A DNA stretch of 64,000 nucleotides from APNM01 sp040361335 (GTDB lineage Bacteria > Pseudomonadota > Gammaproteobacteria > Nevskiales > Salinisphaeraceae): contig NZ_APNM01000004.1 in NCBI RefSeq assembly GCF_040361335.1, positions 174,445 to 238,444 on the forward strand, in the 5' to 3' direction. The notes beneath the pieces are model-generated. The model saw nothing but the letters and a program-made list of their open reading frames with translations, had not been told where the DNA came from and did no database searches. This document shows positions 24,508 to 33,777 of this stretch, one piece after another; within the stretch, counting starts at the first letter, position 1; each line of letters starts with the position of its first letter. Both the position numbers and the translations under genes were made by a program.

Positions 24508-25272
24508 TCAGCCCACGCCCATCAGGGCGTTCAGCCCGCGACCCACCGCGAACGCCAGGCTGGCGGCCGCGCCGCCCGTCAGCAGCGTCTTGAAACCGGC
24601 GCCCACGCGAGTCTCGCCGGGCCGGGTGCCCTTGAGCATGCCGATGGCGAAGAACATCGCCGCACCCAGGGCGGCGCTGACCGCGAAGCGCGTCCCGACC
24701 GTGATCGCCGGGATCAGGAAGGCCAGCAACGGCGCCGCGCCCACCGCCACGAACGCGCCGAATGTGACCAAAGCCGCCCGCAGCGGGTGCCGGTCCTCGC
24801 GCTGCAGCCCATACTCCTCGGTGAGCATGGTCTCGACCCAGACCTCGCGGTCGCGGGTGATGACATCCACCACGCGCTCCAGGGTCTCGCCCTCGAAGCC
24901 CTTGCCCCGGAAGATCTGGCGGATTTCCTCGCGCTCGCCCTCCGGCACCGCGTCGATGTGGCGTTGCTCGATCTCGCGCAGCCGCGCGCGCCGGTCGTGC
25001 TCGGTGCGCACCGCCTCGTAATTGCTCACCGCCATGCTGAAACCATCCGCGAACAGGTTGGCGCAGCCCAGCACGAAGGCCGCGGTCGCGCTCATACCGG
25101 CGCCGTAGACACCCGCCACCACGGCCAGGGTGGTCACGCAGCCGTCGATACCGCCGAGCACGGCATCGCCGGTGGACCGGGGCGTGGTGTTGCCGTCGAG
25201 CCGGCGCGCCACCGCCGCCGGGGTGTGCGAGGCATGCAGCGCCCGCCGGTCTTGCTCGTCCCAATCGCTCAT
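24508..25272 (-). CDS. VIT1/CCC1-family Fe2+/Mn2+ transporter
   Basis: The 254-residue membrane protein belongs to the vacuolar-iron-transporter-like family. The first helices carry the family signature DAVLGGIDGCVTTLAVVAG and NLFADGFSMAVSNYEA, followed by a soluble charged hairpin (about 85-155, with REIEQRHIDAVPEGEREEI) that corresponds to the metal-binding domain, then three more helices. Bacterial members export Fe2+ or Mn2+. The ATG at 25272 was chosen over an open extension to 25362. Placement next to an oxygen-sensing cluster fits ferrous-iron handling under anoxia, by inference. Confidence 0.88.
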   Translation of the reverse strand: MSDWDEQDRRALHASHTPAAVARRLDGNTTPRSTGDAVLGGIDGCVTTLAVVAGVYGAGMSATAAFVLGCANLFADGFSMAVSNYEAVRTEHDRRARLREIEQRHIDAVPEGEREEIRQIFRGKGFEGETLERVVDVITRDREVWVETMLTEEYGLQREDRHPLRAALVTFGAFVAVGAAPLLAFLIPAITVGTRFAVSAALGAAMFFAIGMLKGTRPGETRVGAGFKTLLTGGAAASLAFAVGRGLNALMGVG

Positions 25273-25321
25273 GTCCGCATTTCCGCAACGTCCGCGGTCA
25301 TGATAGCCCAGCCCCGACGGA

Positions 25322-27106
25322 TCACAGCGGATGCGGCGACAGCCGCGGCAGCAGGCGGGCACGGATGTGGCCGCGCCGGAGCTTGAGGGTGGGCGTCAGG
25401 GATTCGCCGGACACCAGGGGTGCGTCCGCCAGCCAGAAGCCGGCGACCCGGACCCGTAGCTGCCGCTCCTGGCGCCGCAGCAGCCGGCGCAGCAGACGCC
25501 GGTAGAAGGCCACCCAGCGGGGATCGCCCGGCGGCATGCCCGGCTGCGCCAATGCCCGCTGGGCGAAATCCGGCACTACCAGCAGCCAGGGCGAGCCGTC
25601 GGGGCCCTTGTCCAGCATCGCGTGGGCGATGTAGCGGCTGGCGAGGACGGTACTCTCGACCGGCTCCGGCTGCACCGGTGCCTCGTGACCGCGCAGCCTC
25701 AGGCGATTCGCGCGCCGACCCACGAAACTCAGGTCGCCGGCGTCATCCAGGCAGCCGATATCGCCGGTGAGGTAGAAGCGGCGCCCGTCGATCTCGGCGA
25801 ACCGGGCCGGCCGCGAGTCGCCGGCGTAGCCGGGAAAGACCTGGGGCCCCGCCACCGCGATCTCGCCCGGTCCCGGCGGCGTCACGGCGCGACCGTCGTC
25901 GTCGACCAGGCGCAACATGACATCGGGCAGCGCCCGACCGACCGTGCCCGGTCGATTGCGATGCGGCGTACGGATCGTGGACACGCCCTGCTCGGTCGAA
26001 CCGTAGCCCTCCAGCAGGGTGAAGCCCATGGCCCGCAGGTCGACATCGATCGCCCGCGGCAGCGGCGCGTCGCCGATGATGGCGGCCCGCAGGCGCCCGC
26101 CGAACGGCGCCCGCAGGCGCCGCAGCAGGAGCGCGTCGGCGGCGCGCCAGAGCGGGTACAGCAAAGCCGCGGCGCCCCAAGCCGCCGCGCGCACGGGGAT
26201 GCCGCCCCGGGCGGCGCGGTCGCGGCCGGCGTGGTAAACGCGCGCCAGCGCGATCGCCGCGCGCACGATCCGCCCGCGCCAACCCAGGGTCGCCAGGCGG
26301 TCGAGGGTCTGGTGATGCACCCGCTCCCACATCAGGGGAAAGCCGGGCAGCAACGTGGGCCGCACCACGGGCAGCAGGCGCGTCAGGTCCCGCGGCGGCG
26401 CCTGCACCAACCGCGCGCCGCTGCCCAGCGCCGTGTACAGCACCAGCCGGCCGTACAGGTGCCACAGCGGCAACACGGACAGGAACACATCCTCGGGGCC
26501 GACGGCCAGAAGGTCCGGCAGGTGCCTACAGGCATGGACCAGGTTGCGGCCGGACAGCCGCGCCCGTTTCGCCGGGCCGGTGGTGCCGGAGGTACGGATG
26601 ATCGCGGCCGGGTCGTCCGGCCCGATCGTGGCCTGCCGGCGCGTGACCACGTCGGGATCGGCGGCCAGCGCGGCGCGGCCGGACTCCAGTAGCGCGGCCA
26701 GGCCGTCACCGGCCCCGTGTCCGGCATCCAGCCGGACGCTGTCCGCTGCCCCGGCGCCGGCGAGTCCGTCGCCGGAGACGAAAACCAGGCGCGGCGCCTC
26801 GCTCTCCAGGAAGGCGTTGGCGGCATCGGCATCGCCGAAGCCGGACACCGGCACCTCGACGGCCCCGGCTGCCTGGATCGCCAGGCTGGCGGTCGGCCAG
26901 TCCGCGCAGTCCTCGCCGACCAGGGCCAGCGGCTCGCCGGCGGCGATGCCACGCTTAACGATCAGGGCCGCGGCCAGGGCCTCGGCCCGGGCATGCAATT
27001 CGCCATAGGTCCGGTCGCCGTCGCCGAAGGCGAAGGCCGGCCGCGTCGGGTACGCCGATGCGGCATCGGCGAAACGGCGATACAGCGGCGCCCCGGTCTC
27101 AGGCAT
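25322..27106 (-). CDS. AMP-dependent acyl-CoA synthetase-like protein
   Basis: The 594-residue protein is an ANL-superfamily adenylating enzyme of the long-chain acyl-CoA synthetase type. The P-loop-like motif is RTSGTTGPAKRARLSG, diverged from the usual TSGTTGxPKG. The GYGSTEQG motif, YLTGDIGCLDDAGD and a C-terminal LTPTLKLRR with the likely catalytic Lys are present. The hinge region GRRANRLRLRG lacks the usual Lys/Asp pair, so activity or substrate may be unusual. Its start overlaps the ArsA-like gene by eight bases. Confidence 0.8.
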   Translation of the reverse strand: MPETGAPLYRRFADAASAYPTRPAFAFGDGDRTYGELHARAEALAAALIVKRGIAAGEPLALVGEDCADWPTASLAIQAAGAVEVPVSGFGDADAANAFLESEAPRLVFVSGDGLAGAGAADSVRLDAGHGAGDGLAALLESGRAALAADPDVVTRRQATIGPDDPAAIIRTSGTTGPAKRARLSGRNLVHACRHLPDLLAVGPEDVFLSVLPLWHLYGRLVLYTALGSGARLVQAPPRDLTRLLPVVRPTLLPGFPLMWERVHHQTLDRLATLGWRGRIVRAAIALARVYHAGRDRAARGGIPVRAAAWGAAALLYPLWRAADALLLRRLRAPFGGRLRAAIIGDAPLPRAIDVDLRAMGFTLLEGYGSTEQGVSTIRTPHRNRPGTVGRALPDVMLRLVDDDGRAVTPPGPGEIAVAGPQVFPGYAGDSRPARFAEIDGRRFYLTGDIGCLDDAGDLSFVGRRANRLRLRGHEAPVQPEPVESTVLASRYIAHAMLDKGPDGSPWLLVVPDFAQRALAQPGMPPGDPRWVAFYRRLLRRLLRRQERQLRVRVAGFWLADAPLVSGESLTPTLKLRRGHIRARLLPRLSPHPL

Positions 27107-28043
27107 CGGCGGGCAACCGTTCGGCCAGGGCCGCGAGATCGTCGTAGCCTTCGGCGTCGCGCGCCATCTGCGGCACGCGCACCAGACCGCGCCCGCCGAA
27201 GGCGGTCTCGATCTCGTCCAGGTAGCGGCGCTGCTGTGCCACCCGCTCGGCCAGGAAACCGCCCGCCCCGGCGTCCGCCGGCAGCAGCCGGTTCACGTGC
27301 ACCGCCCCCACCGGCACGTCGGCATCGTCGAGCTGGTCGCAGAGACGCCGGGTCTCCAGCACCGCCAGGCGCTCGGGCACCAGCACCGGGTGGAACAGGG
27401 CCTCGTCCCGCAGGCGGCGGCGGGCGATGCCGAAGCGCTCCGCGCGACGGCGCAGCCGCGCGAGCACCCGGTCCTCGCGCGCCGGTTCCGACACCCCGGC
27501 GAGATTGCGCCACATGCCCTGCAGCCGGGTCACCCGCCGCCGCTGCGCGGCCAGGCCCTCGACCCAGGCGGTGAGCATGTCCGGCAGGGTGAGCAGGCGC
27601 AGCGTGTGCCCGGTGGGCGCGGTGTCGAACACGATCCGGGCGAAACGGTCCGGGCACCAGTCCATGATCCCGGCGAAACGGTCGAACAGCGCCGCCTCGG
27701 CGGTGCCGGGCGCCTGCGCCGCCAGCTTCAGATGCCGTTCCAGGGACGGTAGAACCTCCGGGCTCACCGCGTCCTCGGCGTCCTCGCGGATGCCCGCGAC
27801 ATAGGCGGCGGCGTCGGCCTCGGGATCGATCTGCATCGCCCACAGACGATCGCGCACCCGCGTGGGCGCCCCGCCCAGGACCACGCCCAGCAGGTCGGCC
27901 GTGGAGTGCGCGGGGTCGGTGGACACCAGCAGCACGTCGCCGTCGCCCCCCTCCGCCAGGTGCAGCGCGGTGGCCGCGGCCAGCGTGGTCTTGCCGACCC
28001 CGCCCTTGCCGCCGAACAACCGTATCGGCCTAGCCCGTTCCAA
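27099..28043 (-). CDS. ArsA-type P-loop ATPase
   Basis: The 314-residue single-domain ATPase has the deviant Walker A GGKGGVGKTT, a switch-I-like STDPAHSTADLLG and a switch-II DTAPTGHTLRLL, the signature of ArsA/Get3. No arsenite-binding cysteine triad is obvious, so arsenical export is unlikely. The start is placed at TTG 28043, nine bases after AGGA; reading further upstream would translate through an intergenic repeat. It is followed, overlapping, by the acyl-CoA-ligase-like gene and lies behind the CstA pair. Its client is unknown. Confidence 0.78.
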   Translation of the reverse strand: MERARPIRLFGGKGGVGKTTLAAATALHLAEGGDGDVLLVSTDPAHSTADLLGVVLGGAPTRVRDRLWAMQIDPEADAAAYVAGIREDAEDAVSPEVLPSLERHLKLAAQAPGTAEAALFDRFAGIMDWCPDRFARIVFDTAPTGHTLRLLTLPDMLTAWVEGLAAQRRRVTRLQGMWRNLAGVSEPAREDRVLARLRRRAERFGIARRRLRDEALFHPVLVPERLAVLETRRLCDQLDDADVPVGAVHVNRLLPADAGAGGFLAERVAQQRRYLDEIETAFGGRGLVRVPQMARDAEGYDDLAALAERLPADA

Positions 28044-28078
28044 ACCCGATCCTCGATAAGCCGATTGGAAAGAAAGGC

Positions 28079-28239
28079 GATCCGCCGATGAACGCAGATG
28101 GACGCTGATTTGTTGGTTTTGGGCGTTGCAAGTCACACCTCAGCGAATCGTGAATAGCCGGTCCCAAGAAGCTGTTGGAGAATCCCATGGACCGGGGATG
28201 CCTTCGCAATCTGCGTGCATCGGCGTCAATCTGCGGATC
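28079..28239. repeat. Inverted intergenic repeat, GATCCGC family
   Basis: The arms 28079-28111 (begins GATCCGCCGATGAACGC) and 28207-28239 (ends CAATCTGCGGATC) are near-complementary and separated by about 95 bases. Each arm is built from roughly 10-12-base steps of the CRGATNRACGC type. The same family recurs at 31.6, 36.2-36.7 and 40.6-41.1 kb. Confidence 0.75.
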
Positions 28240-28249
28240 ATGTCCCCCT

Positions 28250-28499
28250 TCAACAGCAGACGCCGGGAAAGCGGTCGATGCCCTGGCGGCGGTGCCAGTC
28301 GTGGAAGGCCTGGATCAGGTCGGGGTACAGTTCCAGGGCGTAGTAGTCCGCCGGGCCCGGCACGCCCAGGCCCTCCAGGAACAGCAGCGCCAGCAGCACC
28401 TCTTCCTCGCGCCGCGTCTCGCGCGCCAGGGACGCGCGCCAAGGCACCACGAACAATTCGTCGTGGAAGCGCTCGATCCGGCGCCAGACGCTCTCGCGC

Positions 28500-28507
<8 letters not shown>
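28250..28507 (-). CDS. Small CC-terminal protein paired with CstA
   Basis: The 85-residue acidic, aromatic-rich protein ends RFPGVCC, two cysteines directly before the stop. E. coli cstA is likewise followed by a small protein (YbdD) ending in CC, so this appears to be its functional counterpart, although the rest of the sequence differs (EEEVLLALLFLEGLGVPGPADYY). The ATG at 28507 overlaps the cstA stop by eight bases, showing tight coupling. I recall this type as a 'cory-CC-star' protein in annotations, but cannot confirm that here. A role in assembly or regulation of the peptide/pyruvate transporter is possible. Confidence 0.75.
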
Positions 28508-30197
<1,690 letters not shown>

Positions 30198-30260
30198 CAA
30201 CCTCCTCCATGCCGCTGCCGAAGGCGCTTAGCCTGCGCCAAGATTCACCGGTGTTCAATA

Positions 30261-30454
30261 AACCACGGAGGCGCACAGAGGCGCACCGAGGAGAAGATTG
30301 TTCGGACACCGATCCGGAAATGGCCGAGCAGCTATCCGGGGTTCGGATACAGGCTTCGTGGCCGACTTGCCGTATGCCCTGACCGGCGCGAAGCGTCGGT
30401 CGGGCATGACAACAAACATGGACCTCTGTGCGCCTCCGTGCGCCTCTGTGGTTT
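30261..30454. repeat. Inverted intergenic repeat, AACCACAGAGG family
   Basis: Left arm 30261-30291 (starts AACCACGGAGGCGCACAGAG) and right arm 30423-30454 (ends CGCCTCTGTGGTTT) are near-perfect complements. The 320-base gap between cstA and the next gene holds this and nothing else recognisable; it separates two divergent genes, so it is not simply a terminator. Confidence 0.8.
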
Positions 30455-30517
30455 CATTTGCCGTCGGCAATCGGCACTGTGCCCAAAAGATCGACGCCAA
30501 GGGGAGGAGCACCGACG

Positions 30518-31522
30518 ATGAACGATGTCGCCGCAGGCGCCAACCGGGTCCGCTACCGGCCGGGCATGACCGGAGGGCATTACGAGAGCTTCTACCTGCG
30601 CGCCAACCACCCGACGCGGCCGCTGGCGTTCTGGATCCGTTACACCGTCTTCGTGCCGCGTGGCCGCCCGGACGACGCCATCGGCGAGCTCTGGGGCGTG
30701 TTCTTCGACGGCGAGACGAACGACCACTGCGTGGTCAAGCGCGAGGAACCGATGGCCGGCTGCCGTTTCGGCGACGGGCCGGACGTGACCGTCGGCGACG
30801 CCCGCCTGACCGGGACCACGCTGACCGGCGAGGCGGCGACCGGCGGCCGGCGCCTGGCCTGGGACCTGCGCTACGAAGGCGGTGGCGAGCCGTTGCTGTT
30901 GCTGCCGGACTGGGCCTACGACGGCCGCCTGGCCAAGGCCCAGAGCCTCGTGCCGCGGCCCCTCGCCCGCTTCGCCGGCAGCCTGACCGTGGACGGCGAA
31001 ACCCTGGCGGTCGAGGACTGGACCGGCAGCCAGAATCACAACTGGGGCGTGAAGCACACCGATCACTACGCCTTCGGCCAGGTCGCCGGCTTCGACAACG
31101 CCCCGGACAGCTTCCTGGAGATGGCCACGGCCCGCCTGCGCCTGGGCGGTCTGTGGACCCCGTTCCTGACCATGCTGGTGCTGCGCCACGACGGCCGCGA
31201 GCATCGCCTGAACGGCCCTTGGCGCATGCTGCGGGCGGCGGCCTCGATCGATTTCTTCGAGTGGCACTTCGTCACCGAGAACCGGGACGTGCGGCTCATC
31301 GGCCGCATCTCGGCGCCGCGCGAACGTGTGATCGGCTTCCGCTACTACAACCCGCCGGGCGGCGACAAGCACTGCCTGAACACCAAGATCGGCCAGTGCG
31401 AACTGCGCATCAATGACAAGCGCAACGGGCTCACCACCACCCTGACCACGGAACACCGCGCCCTGTTCGAGCTGATGCCGCCGACCACCGACGCCCCGCA
31501 CGGCATCCATATCCGCGCCTGA
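30518..31522 (+). CDS. Uncharacterised beta-rich protein
   Basis: The 334-residue soluble protein has no signal peptide and no family I can name with confidence. It is rich in Trp, Gly and aromatic strands: FWIRYTVFVPRG, IGELWGVFFDGET, LLLPDWAYDG, DWTGSQNHNWGVKHTDHY and FRYYNPPGGDKHCLNTKI. The pattern of long beta strands with a W-x-GSQNHNWG segment suggests a calycin-like double barrel as in CrtC/AttH or tocopherol-cyclase-like proteins, a low-confidence guess. The ATG at 30518 follows GGGAGGAG about nine bases up. It stands alone between repeats. Confidence 0.65.
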   Translation: MNDVAAGANRVRYRPGMTGGHYESFYLRANHPTRPLAFWIRYTVFVPRGRPDDAIGELWGVFFDGETNDHCVVKREEPMAGCRFGDGPDVTVGDARLTGTTLTGEAATGGRRLAWDLRYEGGGEPLLLLPDWAYDGRLAKAQSLVPRPLARFAGSLTVDGETLAVEDWTGSQNHNWGVKHTDHYAFGQVAGFDNAPDSFLEMATARLRLGGLWTPFLTMLVLRHDGREHRLNGPWRMLRAAASIDFFEWHFVTENRDVRLIGRISAPRERVIGFRYYNPPGGDKHCLNTKIGQCELRINDKRNGLTTTLTTEHRALFELMPPTTDAPHGIHIRA

Positions 31523-31531
31523 CTTTTTCAG

Positions 31532-31720
31532 GAATCCACTGATTGCACGGATGGCACGGATTTCTACTGAAGAATTTTATCCGCGGATGAACGCCGATGG
31601 ACGCCGATAAAAGAACTGGAAATTCTTTCTTATGAATCTGCGTCAATCTGCGTTCATCTGCGGATTGTTTTCAAGGGAATTCTTATCAATCAATCCGTGC
31701 CATCCGCGTCATCCGTGGAT
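31532..31720. repeat. Two nested inverted repeats (AATCCACNGATT outside, ATCCGC inside)
   Basis: The outer arms (31532-31563, starting AATCCACTGATTGCACGGAT, and 31692-31720, ending CATCCGTGGAT) enclose inner arms 31578-31610 and 31634-31667 of the ATCCGCGGATGAACGCCGAT type. Both families are complementary only to their own partner, so the transcript would fold as a hairpin within a hairpin. They fill the space before moaA. Confidence 0.78.
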
Positions 31721-31783
31721 CACTCTTCAACCCCGGCGCAATGCGATACCATGGGCGGGCATTCATTGCCGCCACACCGCGCA

Positions 31784-32821
31784 ATGCCCACGCACGCCAC
31801 AGCCAGCACGGCGCCCGCCGACGTCCTCGGCCGGCCGCTGCGCGATCTCCGGATCTCGCTGACCGACCGTTGCAACTTCCGCTGCACCTATTGCATGCCG
31901 CGTCACCTGTTCGGCAGCGCGCACGAGTTCCTGCCGCGCCGCGAGATCCTGAGTTTCGAGGAGATCGAGCGCCTGACCCGGCTGTTCGCGCAACTAGGCG
32001 TGCGCAAGCTGCGCCTGACCGGCGGCGAGCCCCTGCTGCGGCGGGACATCGAGACGCTGATCGCGCGCCTGGCGGCGATCCCCGGCATCGAGGACATCGC
32101 GCTCACCACCAACGGCGCCCTGCTCGACCGTGACCGGGCGCGGGCCCTGGCCGACGCCGGCGTCACCCGCATCACCGTCAGCCTGGACGCGATCGACGAC
32201 GCCACCTTCCGGCGGATCAACGATGTCGGTTTCCCGGTGGACCGCGTCCTGGCGGCGATCGACAACGCCCGCGCCGCCGGCCTGACGCCGGTCAAGGTCA
32301 ATGCCGTGGTCCAGCGCGGTCTCAACGACGACCAGATCGTGCCGCTGGCCGGGCACTTCCGCGGCAGCGGCTGCATCCCGCGCTTCATCGAATACATGGA
32401 CGTCGGCACCAGCAACGGCTGGCGCTTCGAGGACGTGGTGCCGGCGCGCGAGATCGTCGAGCGCATCGGCGAGCGCTGGCCCCTGCTGCCGCTGCCCGCG
32501 AACTACCCCGGCGAGACCGCCAACCGCTGGCGCTACGCCGACGGCGCCGGCGAGATCGGCGTGATCGCCTCGGTGACCCAACCCTTCTGCGGCGGCTGCA
32601 CCCGGGCGCGCCTGTCCGCCGAAGGCAAGCTGTTCACCTGCCTGTTCGGCGGCCATGGCCACGACCTGCGGCAGCTCTTGCGCGACGGGGCCGACGACGA
32701 CGCCGTCGCCGAGACCCTGGCGGGCATCTGGGGCCGCCGGCGCGACCGCTATTCCGAGGAGCGCACCGCCGAGTCCGCGGCCCGCCGCGGCAAGGCGGAG
32801 ATGTCCTATATCGGCGGCTGA
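31784..32821 (+). CDS. moaA: GTP 3',8-cyclase MoaA
   Basis: This is the radical-SAM enzyme for the first step of molybdenum-cofactor synthesis, converting GTP to the 3',8-cyclo intermediate; 345 residues. The SAM cluster cysteines are C30, C34 and C37 (C-x3-C-x2-C), the C-terminal GTP-site cluster is C269-x2-C272-x13-C286, and the essential C-terminal Gly-Gly is present (SYIGG). The start is uncertain: no strong ribosome site precedes the ATG at 31784 or the in-frame ATG at 31751, and the longest opening at 31697 begins inside a repeat. The partner MoaC is in a fusion at 36809-37681. Confidence 0.93.
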   Translation: MPTHATASTAPADVLGRPLRDLRISLTDRCNFRCTYCMPRHLFGSAHEFLPRREILSFEEIERLTRLFAQLGVRKLRLTGGEPLLRRDIETLIARLAAIPGIEDIALTTNGALLDRDRARALADAGVTRITVSLDAIDDATFRRINDVGFPVDRVLAAIDNARAAGLTPVKVNAVVQRGLNDDQIVPLAGHFRGSGCIPRFIEYMDVGTSNGWRFEDVVPAREIVERIGERWPLLPLPANYPGETANRWRYADGAGEIGVIASVTQPFCGGCTRARLSAEGKLFTCLFGGHGHDLRQLLRDGADDDAVAETLAGIWGRRRDRYSEERTAESAARRGKAEMSYIGG

Positions 32822-32855
32822 CCGCCGCTGACCGTCGGAATCAGGTCCAACCGAA

Positions 32856-32911
32856 AAATAAGGGGACGGTATACTTAATATTTATGAATTAAGTATACCG
32901 TCCCCTTATTT
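32856..32911. repeat. Perfect 24-bp inverted repeat between moaA and moaD
   Basis: Left arm 32856-32879 (begins AAATAAGGGGACGGTATAC) and right arm 32888-32911 are perfect complements around an eight-base loop (ATTTATGA). It stands 34 bases after moaA, and its right arm supplies the last codon bases and the TAA of moaD. The AAGGGGACGG hairpin resembles REP-like or transposase-associated hairpins seen in other proteobacteria, though no transposase is here. It may also terminate both convergent genes. Confidence 0.85.
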
Positions 32912-33157
32912 CTGTCCGCCGCTCACTGGCGGAATCAACGCCAGACGGTCGCCGTCTTCGACCGGCGTGTCGCGATCGACCAGCGTGTCGCCCGCCGCGC
33001 AGGCCGTGCGCGGCAGATGCCCGGCGGTCTCGGGCACCGCGTCGGCCAGCGCCGCGAGGGCGTCGGCCACGGTCGCGGCACCGCCCCCGATCTCGACCGT
33101 GTACTCGGCGCCGCACAGGCTCCGGAAGACACCGTGGCATTCGATGGTCACGCGCAT
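32906..33157 (-). CDS. moaD: Molybdopterin synthase sulfur carrier MoaD, with C-terminal extension
   Basis: The 83-residue ubiquitin-fold protein should carry a C-terminal thiocarboxylate that MoaE uses to sulfurate the precursor. It has the MoaD pattern FRSLCG near the start and RLALIPPVSGG near the end. Canonical MoaD (81 residues in E. coli) ends exactly at Gly-Gly; here G80-G81 are followed by Gln-Lys and a TAA that lies in the adjacent perfect hairpin, so the normal stop seems to have been replaced. As read, the protein could not be adenylated by MoeB without removal of two residues. The ATG at 33157 overlaps mobA by ten bases. Confidence 0.85.
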   Translation of the reverse strand: MRVTIECHGVFRSLCGAEYTVEIGGGAATVADALAALADAVPETAGHLPRTACAAGDTLVDRDTPVEDGDRLALIPPVSGGQK

Positions 33158-33777
33158 GATCCGCTCCGGTTCCGTTCCATCTCCGCGGCCAGCGCCGCGC
33201 ACTCGGCCGGGGTGTTGAGGTTGGCGAAGGCCGGCGCGACATCATCGCAGGGTACCCGCACCCACGGGTGCCGGCCGTACCAGTCCGAGGGTTTGCGCAC
33301 GCCGGCCGCCAGGGCCGCCGCCAGGTCGTCCGCGAGATCCGCCCGTATCAGGGCGTGCAGCGGCTGCAGCCGCCCCTCCACCTCGACCGCCGCGATCGCG
33401 GCGTCGGCCGCGGCCAGCGCCCGGCCCAGGCGCGTTCCCAGGTCCGGCGGCAGGCACGGGGTGTCGCAGGGCGCGGCCAGCAGGTAGTCGGTCTCCGTCG
33501 CCGCCAGCGCCGCGTGGATGCCGGCCAGCGGGCCCAACCCGCCGGTCAGCCGGTCCGTCACCACCGGCACCCCCAGCCCGCGATAGGCCGCCAGCGAGCG
33601 GTTGGCGCTGATCAACAACGCGCCGGCCTGCGGCCGCAGCGTCGCCAGGACCCGTTCGACCAGCGGGCGGCCGGCCAGGTCCACCCAGCCCTTGTCGACG
33701 CCGCCCATGCGCCGGCCCTCGCCGCCGGCGAGCACGACGCCGGTGATCGCGTCCCGCTCAGGTACCGGCCACGGCAT
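33148..33777 (-). CDS. mobA: Molybdenum cofactor guanylyltransferase MobA
   Basis: The 209-residue nucleotidyltransferase attaches GMP to molybdopterin, making the bis-MGD cofactor of DMSO-reductase-type enzymes. It has the N-terminal VVLAGGEGRRMGGVDKG loop, the GGLGPLAGI motif and the metal-binding AAPCDTPCLPP. The start at ATG 33777 is the last good start before the GTP-binding strand; it overlaps the moeB-like gene by 20 bases and the moaD gene by ten, so three minus-strand genes are nested end to end. Presence of MobA implies a molybdoenzyme with MGD elsewhere in the genome. Confidence 0.9.
   Translation of the reverse strand: MPWPVPERDAITGVVLAGGEGRRMGGVDKGWVDLAGRPLVERVLATLRPQAGALLISANRSLAAYRGLGVPVVTDRLTGGLGPLAGIHAALAATETDYLLAAPCDTPCLPPDLGTRLGRALAAADAAIAAVEVEGRLQPLHALIRADLADDLAAALAAGVRKPSDWYGRHPWVRVPCDDVAPAFANLNTPAECAALAAEMERNRSGSCA

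Noticed and set aside
27099..28043. Arsenical-export ATPase ArsA
   Set aside because: Single ATPase domain, no evident arsenite-binding cysteines, and no arsB, arsD or arsR nearby.
28044..28136. Longer N-terminus for the ArsA-type ATPase
   Set aside because: The added residues are encoded by the ATCCGC-type repeat; TTG 28043 has a ribosome site and begins just before the P-loop strand.
31697..31783. Longer N-terminus for moaA
   Set aside because: The extension begins inside an intergenic repeat arm and adds a non-conserved, low-complexity leader.
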